Below, in pieces: positions 53,979 through 61,393 of a DNA stretch of 64,000 nucleotides (positions are counted from its first letter, which is position 1; each line of letters begins with the position of its first letter). Below the pieces are notes generated by a model, which worked only from the letters and a program-made list of their open reading frames with translations, made no database searches and was not told where the DNA came from. A program made the position numbers and the translations under genes. Where the stretch lies: contig OV277868.1 of assembly GCA_922989275.2 (NCBI GenBank), positions 79,040,216 through 79,104,215 of the forward strand, read 5' to 3'. Source of the DNA: Gari tellinella (Eukaryota > Mollusca > Bivalvia > Cardiida > Psammobiidae).

Positions 53979-54710
53979 ATGTGTAAGTTTTACTGATATT
54001 ACGATTTCTTTGAAATTACACGTGTTTTCGAACCTGCGACTAATTTCAGTCAAGTTTCAAAAAGATGCCTTTGTGGACTGTTAAAATCGGTGTCAATATA
54101 AAAGTACCAAGTTAAATTTCATAAATGATATTTTTCGAATTTAACGGCAGATTGCGAATTCAGTTTTAAGTGTAGCCGCATTTAATCCAATAAAAGAATC
54201 ATTTTGAATGGGATTTTTGTTTTAACACCAATTTGTAGGTCTTTTACCCCTTTCCCAAATGAACCTTTTAACGCCTCTGCAAACAGAGCAGACAGGTCAG
54301 GGCCTACTAAACCTGTCTATAGAGTTATCATAGATCAGAGTTGTCACAACTGTTTAGCAAAAACGATTGTTAATTATAACAGAGTGGAAATTTAGTTAAT
54401 TATTCATAGTGGGTGGAGTCTGGAAAGAATATTCACAAGGGAACGGGCTTATATTATGTACATATTAAATGATGATTTCGGCTTTTGTTTTCGTATGTCC
54501 GGGATACTCGGCACTTTTATATGGTCGTCAATGTTCGACCATAGTTCATACTATAAATTTTAATTGATATAATAAGTTTCAAGACTATATCTTAAACCTA
54601 TTTTAAATGTTGTATTCGGTATCGGAGTGTCGAAAAAAGTCCAAAAATAGAATTAATGCATAACCCCTATTTTAAATGGGGAACTCGGGGCGTTTTTCGT
54701 AGGTTTATAC
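53979..54710. other. Stretch without recognised genes
   Basis: A 63-codon open frame from 54204 has no splice context. No repeat ends are visible. Confidence 0.3.
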
Positions 54711-54934
54711 ATTCAGCCCTAACGACGAGTATACTCGTCATTAACAAATAATGTACCTATGAAGAGTACACATGTCATACGAATACAGTGAAGAACCTGA
54801 TCAGAGGGCTCCTCTGCCCAATGTCTGCTCGTATGTCAGTTTGCAATATATTGTCTTATTCAATCCTAAATAGTCATTAATGGACAAAACTTAGCTGGAA
54901 ACTGGAATTGTCCATTCAGGGATGAATAGGTTAA
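54711..54934. mobile_element. Family C element
   Basis: CAGCCCTAACGACGAGTATAC and CATTCAGGGATGAATAGGTTAA ends. The palindrome is decayed. Confidence 0.65.
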
Positions 54935-55696
54935 GGAAGGTGGGTATTTTCAAATTATCGGCGATTCACGGTAAACCAAGAAAAGTCACCTTTTTTAACA
55001 GGGGTGTCGACACAGTTATTTAAACAATATATATATGCCTTTAAATACGATATTAGTACATTAAATTTATTTTAGTTGGTGTTTACGAAGGTTAGGTAGG
55101 ATCGGCATTTTTCATATCGTCGCCGATTTTTGGACAATAAAAGTATCTTTTTGAGCGGGAATTCATATATGACTTATAAACTGGTGCACAGATACCTTTA
55201 AATACGCTATTACAACATAAAACCCTTTTCCTGTGGTGTTCTCTGCATTTCGAGTCGCCCGTCGATGAAAACAAAGAAAATGAATTCTGCTAAATATGAC
55301 GCCTGCTTAAATCAATATATCCTCTATATGTGACTTTATTAATATCCAATTTACAAACAGTTTGGAATATATGATGAGAATTGAGTTGGTCTCTAATCTG
55401 GATGAAACTGTTTGAAAAGGTTATCAGGAGATTAGCTTTAGCTGCCGTCACGGCCGTCGGAGTGTACTATTTGCAATTTTTTCTACGATCGGGTGTTCAT
55501 TTTTGTAATAACAGATATCCTAAATCAATCAGATTATATATCGTGAATAATCTCAAAAACAATAAATTATACAAAAATAGTATAAATAAAACTGATTTTC
55601 TATAATTTTTATAAAGTGGGACGTTCCATCCAGATAATAGGGACGTTCCGTCTGGTACGTTGAGGTATTGGGACGTTGAGACCATAAACCCAATAG

Positions 55697-55802
55697 ACCG
55701 CCCAGTTAGCTCAGTCGGTAGAGCGCCAGACTAGTGTTGAGGTGGTCGTGGGTTCGAATCCCACCTTGGGCGGACATTTTTCCCCTATTTCTCTTTAATA
55801 GG
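55697..55802 (+). mobile_element. tRNA-Thr(AGT)-derived SINE, copy 2
   Basis: The head at 55697-55773 has a 7-bp acceptor stem (CCGCCCA with TGGGCGG), D arm GCTC/GAGC, loop CTAGTGT placing AGT as anticodon, and T arm GTGGGTTCGAATCCCAC. The anticodon stem has two mispairs and the linker after the acceptor is too long. The same two mispairs occur in copy 1, which marks a SINE lineage rather than a tRNA gene. Three GGGACGTT repeats precede it (55617-55680). Confidence 0.75.
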
Positions 55803-56230
55803 ATTCTACGACGTATTAATTCTTCTTCTTCCAATAAAGGAGCCAGGATCGTATAGAGGCTCTGCTGAGCCGGATCAAATGGTCTCAACATAATTCAGAT
55901 TGTTACATTCCGTACTTTTCGGTACGGTCGATCAGGTCTTTCTTTGTGGAGATATTCGAAAAGATAAACCAAATACATGACCAAAGTTGCCCAGGGTGGA
56001 CCCGGCACATTAATGAAAGAAGAAGAAATTACGCATATTCAAATATGATTTCGCCCCGTTGGGCGCCTCTCACTACATTTTGGTGATTTGTACTGAGTTT
56101 TTGAGTCTGTAAGGCTTAAACTAAATGACAGATGATTAACACGTTTAACGATTCATCATAATTGAACACATTCTTCTGTTAGTATCTTTAATCGGTTTGA
56201 ATGATCGACAATATAAGCTCAAACACTTAC

Positions 56231-56263
56231 CAAACAAGAAGCTGAACTCGCGTTGTCCGCCAT
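56231..56263 (-). CDS. Candidate first coding exon on the minus strand
   Basis: On the minus strand AACAAAAATGGCGGACAACG starts an ORF reading MADNASSASCL, followed at once by a GTAAGTG donor (phase 0). The context is a good start (A at -3, G at +4), and the upstream 70 bp are GC-richer and TATA-less, like a CpG promoter. Only 11 codons are present, and no downstream minus-strand exon was identified between 56230 and 48300. The protein is therefore unknown and the call rests on start and donor quality. Confidence 0.35.
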
Positions 56264-56340
56264 TTTTGTTATCTCCACAACTTCCGGCCATGTCACATGA
56301 CACATCAAAACATAGTGCTATTTATATCAGAAGTTTTACT

Positions 56341-56604
56341 TTCGGTTTGTTACAGTTTTAAACCACCCTTTTTGGTGATATAGGTCTGTTTTCAACATTC
56401 CAAGGATCGGCTTGGCCCACAAGAATGTTCAAACATTATTATTAACCTTTGTTGTATTTTAGACATAGAAAAAAGGTCTGAAAACACAATGGGACTTTAA
56501 TAATAATGTTTGAACATTCTAATGGGCCAAACTGGTCTATGAAATGATGAAGACGGACCTAAATCACCAAAAAGGGCGATTTAAAATCATAACAAACCGA
56601 AAAT
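56341..56604. repeat. Inverted repeat with CGGTTTGTTA ends
   Basis: TTCGGTTTGTTACAGTTTTA pairs with TAAAATCATAACAAACCGAA. GAATGTTCAAACATTATTAT pairs with ATAATAATGTTTGAACATTC further in. The middle shares TCTGAAAACACAATGGGACT with 36.22 kb. It lies directly upstream of the minus-strand exon candidate. Confidence 0.75.
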
Positions 56605-56732
56605 AGAGCGTCTGCCATAAACCTTACCACACGGCTTAGTATCACGTGATACAGCCGGAGTCAACATCACCGTGTGCAACCGCAATTACCTTCGACGGTC
56701 GATCCATCAGTCAGTTAGACTATCACACTTTT

Positions 56733-57514
56733 TTGTCCGCTCTCTAACTCGAATATCTTTTATCCGATCTTCCACAAACTTGCTGAAAATGTTCATTGAT
56801 ATAAAATCAAGGTTTAGTTTGATTACTACTAAAATCGCATAAGGTGTTTTTGAGTTATTGCCTGTTAATTTATAAAAAATGACTGTTTCAGTCATTTTTG
56901 CACTCTAAAACAAACAGTTTTTATCGGATATTCACCAAACACGCTGAAAATATTTATTCATATAAAATTCAGGTCTAGTTTGATTATTACTAAAATCGCA
57001 TGTGGCATACCTAAGTTTTTGCCCTTTATGTATTAAAAAATGACTGTTTTCAGCAAGGTTTGCTCTCTAACACAAATACGTTTTATTGGATCTTCACCAA
57101 ATTTGCTGAAAATATTTATTGATATAATATCAAGGTTTAGTATGATTACTACTAAAAGCGCATAAGGTATATCTAAGTTATTGCCTGTTTATTAATGAAA
57201 AATGACGGTTTCAGTCACTTTTTGCACTCTAACACATACAGTTTTTATCGGATATTCATTAAACTTGCTGAAAATGTTTAAGTATATAAAAATTAGGTTT
57301 AGTTTGATTATTACAAAAATCGCATGTGGCATATCTGAGTTTTTGCCCTTTATGTATTAAAAAATGACTGTTTCAGCATTTTTCAGCAATAACTCAGACA
57401 TGCCTTATGCGATTTTGCTAGTTATTGAACCTGACCTAGATTCTATACTAATAAACATTTGTAGCAAGTTTGGTGAAGATCCAAAAAGAAATGTTTGAGT
57501 TAGAGAGCGGACAA
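56733..57514. repeat. 162-bp tandem array in ABAB order, with inverted terminal unit
   Basis: GCTGAAAAT recurs at about 56782, 56943, 57105 and 57267 (161-162 bp apart). Alternate units share AATCGCATAAGGT or AATCGCATGTGGCAT and their own TATTAAAAAATGACTG variants, so the true period is about 324 bp. A fifth unit (about 57385-57514) is inverted. The outermost TTGTCCGCTCTCTAACTC is mirrored by GAGTTAGAGAGCGGACAA. Confidence 0.8.
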
Positions 57515-57624
57515 GGCTGAAACAGTCATTTTCAGCAAGCTCAATGTATACATTCTCTATAGTTTATTTGACCGTTTACCCACAGTGAAAGATATGTACA
57601 CATTGTTATTGAATCTCATAGTGT

Positions 57625-57735
57625 TTAACCCTGTGCCTACTTTACGGAGTTTACAAACTATATGATTCTAAAAAGACGCCGCGTAACGTGGCGTCTCATC
57701 TGGATCCAAACTATTTGACACTCGTCTTAAGGTTT
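57625..57735. mobile_element. Family B remnant
   Basis: TTTAACCCTGTGCCTAC, a palindrome tip GACGCCGCG/CGTGGCGTC and CAAACTATTTGACACTCG identify it. One arm is mostly lost. Confidence 0.55.
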
Positions 57736-57849
57736 GTTTAATTAAAACAATGCATAAATCTAAACTGAACACATTTTGCAGACGACAATGTCGAAGCAGA
57801 CGTCTGTGCAGCAGAATAAGGGTTATCCAGATGTTCCAGCTAAACATGT

Positions 57850-58029
57850 AAGCGAGAGTAATCTGAACCAATCTAACATTTTCTCACTCATTTCAGCACC
57901 GAATGCTATGGTGTTACTACTGATTAAACCGTCTATTCGAGACACTTTTAATGAGTATGAAACCATTGGGTTTAAAAGCAGAAATAAAGATTTCAGTTTT
58001 TTTGAAATACTTCCGTTATCTGGAGCCCT
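57850..58029. mobile_element. Family H element, left end decayed
   Basis: ATTTTCTCACTCATTTCAGC, a GTGTTACTACTG..AATGAGTATGAAACC core and TATCTGGAGCCCTG identify it. Confidence 0.65.
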
Positions 58030-58235
58030 GTATTTACAGAGTTGTCCTTCTTTCCATTCACAAGGGAGGCTTTTTAATTGGTGCTAGCACCAAAATATTA
58101 TAAATAAAATTTAAAAAACGAATTGCTTAGATAAAACCGGTTTTTGTGAAAGAATCACGTCCCACGTAGTTCAAATGGGACCCCAAACAACCGTTTTATG
58201 CAGGTTTCTCAAAAGCACAATGCGGCTTTAATGTT

Positions 58236-58314
58236 TTGTTTGGGGAGCAGCGGCAAGCGTCGTTGTTAGGAGGGAGTCGTTGTTGGAAGGGCCTTTGTAG
58301 GGAGGGAGCGCTGT
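58236..58314. mobile_element. Family G terminal fragment
   Basis: GGAGGGAGTCGTTGTTGGAA and GTAGGGAGGGAGCGCTG are one end of G in reverse order, abutting the 58.1-kb inverted repeat block. Confidence 0.65.
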
Positions 58315-58349
58315 ATGAGTCATTTCCAAACTTAATGTACAAAAAGTGA

Positions 58350-58545
58350 ACAATAGCGAGAGCACATGTCCAATGCAAACAGTGTATTATCAGAACGATC
58401 CTACTGGAACCCTCTGATCAAGGTTTGCAAATTTTTTTGAACAGTTTGAAGTCTTTCGAAAACGATAACCCAACATAATGGACATGTATTGTTCTAAATA
58501 CGAAACTGGAAGAATCCATCCCAAGTTTAAAGGTTCAAGCAGTTA
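58350..58545. mobile_element. Family C element, decayed
   Basis: GCAAACAGTGTATTATCAG and CCCAAGTTTAAAGGTTCAAG..TTAA correspond to C. Confidence 0.5.
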
Positions 58546-58750
58546 ACCATTTGCCAGCTGATCGCGACTTCACAGTTACATGTAAACGGTTTGGATCCAG
58601 ATCAGATTATGCGTAACGCAGAGTCTGATCTGGATCCAAATGTTTGACACGCGTCTTTACGTTTCCTTACTTAAAATTGTACAAATTTATAATTAACAAA
58701 TTTTGAAGACCACACATTCAAAGCAGACGATATCACAGCAGTAAAAGTGT
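58541..58750. mobile_element. Family B element, one end lost
   Basis: TTAACCATTTGCCAGCTG opens it. The palindrome (about 58580-58648) has ACGGTTTGGATCCAGATC arms. 58751-59656 contains a TTATTA run (59190-59225) and no genes. Confidence 0.55.
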
Positions 58751-59656
58751 TACTTATACATTTTACAGTACATCACTAGCAAAGCCGTTTGATTATCGAG
58801 TAAACTGTCGTCTGTTAAAATGGTGTCTGCTGGAATTCTGAAGTAGGATCAGTTTTCTTTATATCTACTTATAGAACAACGATCCAAGTGATAAACCATT
58901 CGAGCCATCGAGAGTGATTTGTATAAGTCAATGCAGCTTGTTTTATAATCGATGTGAAATAAATAAAGTTTAAACCTTCTTTTAAGCTATTAAGATCCAA
59001 ATGAGACGTAAAGTTTTCAATACAGGTCTTCTGTATGTACATGGATAAATATAAGTTACGGACCCTGACTGTGTTGAGTAAAACTAGCTGCCAAGAGGCC
59101 GCTGACCAAGGATACATTGCTTCCCCTTCATAATATTGTATCTAAGTTTGTACACAACTGTTACTGCATGAGATTGTCTTTGATAAATTAGTATTAATAT
59201 TATTATTATTAATATTATTATTATTTTTACCTAGTGCATTGTGATTAATGGAGTCATGCATTGGTAAATTGAAATAAAGTAATTTCTACAGAAATAATAA
59301 AAATCATAAAAAATAATCTAAATTTGAACAATTAATACAGCTTTGATATTCAATAACTTTTATATAAAATAATAGTGGTTTAACCATAGTATACTGATGT
59401 GTATTATGCAATGAATACAGCTTTGATTTAATAACTTCTATAATTATAAAAATTATAGTGGATTTCATATATACCAATCATAGAGTAGTTACATATGTAT
59501 TATGCTCATGCTTCTGCTACTAAAGTCTTCAATACTGTCTTATTTAGCTGATTTTATATGTTCATGCCTATTGATAATAATGTTTTATACATGTGTTTGT
59601 ATCATATTCACTGTAATTACCCAATTAGGCCTAGTGTCTACTAAAATGGACATTTG

Positions 59657-60158
59657 AAAACAGTGTAGACCCTGAAGAGACGCCGCATTTACGCGGCGTC
59701 TCATCAGGGTCTATACTGTTTGCGGTATGAAATATGTTTCTGTATGAACAACCACTGTGTTGTCTTTAGATCACCCTCTTTCATCTATACCATACGCGTT
59801 TATTGCAATATCCAGACATAAATGGGTTAAGCTCCAAACTGTTAACCCTTCCTAATAAACATGAATCATATGCATGTATATAACATACGAAATAACTGTG
59901 TAAGGTAAGCTTTCATCAAAACTATACGAGTTGTCTCTCTTACTCCACTGTGTTTACAAATCTACTTTCGTTTTGTAATATACCCATAAGGCCTCATCGT
60001 TAGAAACGAAAATGGCGACAGTACCTCCCTCGTCCAGATATTTTGTAATTTGTTGAGGCAAGTGTAAGCTCCTACAGAGTAAGTTTCTTCTGATTTTCAT
60101 AATGTTGTTTTTCAATTCAAATATGTACTGGTTTAACATGCTCTAGTTACATTTGGAT
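59657..60158. repeat. Right copy of duplicated block (matches 13735-14232)
   Basis: It starts with the palindrome 59657-59723 (AACAGTGTAGACCCTG arms) and continues through GTCTTTAGATCACCC and TTTATTGCAATATC to the exon-like block and beyond (AGTTACATTTGGA). Confidence 0.75.
59918..60078 (+). other. Candidate non-coding first exon with GTAAGT donor (right copy)
   Basis: AACTATACGAGTTGTC, CCATAAGGCCTCATCGTTAG and AACGAAAATGGCGACAG are conserved with 14018-14173. The block ends at GTAAGT (60079-60084). The ORF from the ATG closes after 14 codons. If the left copy is the first exon of the TRIM gene, this one should belong to a paralogue to the right of the window. Confidence 0.4.
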
Positions 60159-60240
60159 ATATAGTTCAGTGTAGATTCTACTTTCGCTTTTGTTCAGACT
60201 ATTAAAAATACATGTAACCTATGAATCGATGTTCCTTATA

Positions 60241-60485
60241 CAGTGGAGAAAACGTTATTCTTCCCAATAAACGCGTTTACGCTAAAACTATAATTTCCAT
60301 TGCAAACAGTTTGGAGCCACATCAGTAGCCAGGTAACCCGGCGTCTGACCAGGCTCCAAACTGTTTGTCACTCAGATTATCTAAACATGAAAAGTCAGAA
60401 TTGTCCAAAAGTTGTCATTTTCTACATTTTAGTGTTTTGCGTATCGTTTGAGTTTAAACGGGAAAGGATTACGAAATCTCCACTG
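60241..60485. mobile_element. Family F element, full length
   Basis: CAGTGGAGAAAACGTTATTC and GGATTACGAAATCTCCACTG ends, flanked by TA (60239-60240 and 60486-60487). The palindrome is at 60302-60368. Confidence 0.85.
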
Positions 60486-60514
60486 TAGTACACAACACGT
60501 ATCAGATTTGATCT

Positions 60515-61091
60515 ACTATGTATACATGTAATTGTCGTCTGCTAAAGTGTCGTCTACAACAGTTCCCAGAGTTGATAACATCTACTTCCACAAAATACCA
60601 AGCGCTCAAGATAAGACAAGTAGATGGATTTCAAAACTAAAATCTGTATTTCTGCAAAAACCTAGTCCACTGTACAGCCATGGTGTTGTTAACATCTACT
60701 TCCAGAAAATACCCAGGGCTCCAGATAAGAGGAGTAGATGGATTTCAAAACTAAAGTCTGTATTTCTGCAAAATCTTAGCTCACTGTACAGTTAGTGACA
60801 ACAAGCTATTTTTAGACTTGGTCATGTCCCTTAGAAGGCACATGTCACACAACTAGCATGCCATCAGAGGGGTCCATTAATTGATGAGACTACTTTGAAT
60901 CATATTCTAATGAGTAGTGGCACCAAAAGAATTTTATGCTTAAATGTTAGATTTGTTCAGTTTTCGTCCTTCTTATATTTGAGCCCTTATTCCACCAGAG
61001 TGTCACACAGTTTGGTATAGACGAGACGCCGAGTTTCTTATTCGGTATCTAAGCTGGATTGAGACAATTTCCCAGAGATATCACCAATTCG
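60515..61091. repeat. Right duplicate of 20069-20765 with internal tandem copies
   Basis: AATTGTCGTCT..GTCGTCTAC..CAGTTCCCAGAG matches 20072-20130. ATTCTAATGAGTAGTGGCACC and GACGCCGAGTTTCTTATTCGG match 20600-20720. A 113-bp unit (ATCTACTTCCA..GATAAGA..AGTAGATGGATTTCAAAAC) is repeated at about 60585 and 60698. A 110-bp unit at 60781 recurs at 61171. Confidence 0.7.
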
Positions 61092-61393
61092 CAGGGCTGC
61101 CATATTAGTTGATCTTGAAAAATCCTAAGTTTCCCATTTCTTTTATTTTTCAAGCGGGATTACTTATAGTCCACTCTGTGTACAGTTAGAGACAGTGAGC
61201 TATTTTTAGACTTCACAGGCGCTGTCCTCACTGAGAACGATACCCGTCTAAAATTAGCTTGTCGTCACAGGGGTTCATTGATGAGACTAGATTACTTGAA
61301 GCAGGGAGAAAGTAAAGCAGAATGTGCCTTCAGGGACATTCTGCTTTACTTTTAACCTGTGTTAATCTACAATCCGGATAAATGGCAGCCCTG
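61092..61393. mobile_element. Family J element with 6-bp target duplication and an A core
   Basis: CAGGGCTGCCATATTAG and GATAAATGGCAGCCCTG ends are flanked by AATTCG (61086-61091 and 61394-61399). The empty site GAATTCGCC is seen in the duplicate at about 23721. The core hairpin (GAAAGTAAAGCAGAATG) is family A-type. The 61171-61290 block is an extra insert. Confidence 0.8.

Noticed and set aside
55697..55773. Functional tRNA-Thr(AGT) gene
   Set aside because: The acceptor and T stems pair well, but the anticodon stem has two mispairs shared with the copy at 51426 and the linker after the acceptor is too long. Both are followed by the same SINE tail.
55706..55891. Minus-strand frame with KMSAQGGIRTHDHLN
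   Set aside because: This is the antisense translation of the tRNA-derived SINE at 55697-55773.
56733..57514. CRISPR-like array
   Set aside because: Units are contiguous 162-bp repeats without unique spacers, in a eukaryotic sequence. It is a tandem satellite.
60532..60795. 87-codon frame with a repeated RWISKLKSVFLQ segment
   Set aside because: The repeat is the 113-bp tandem duplication in the right duplicate. The left duplicate has no matching frame.
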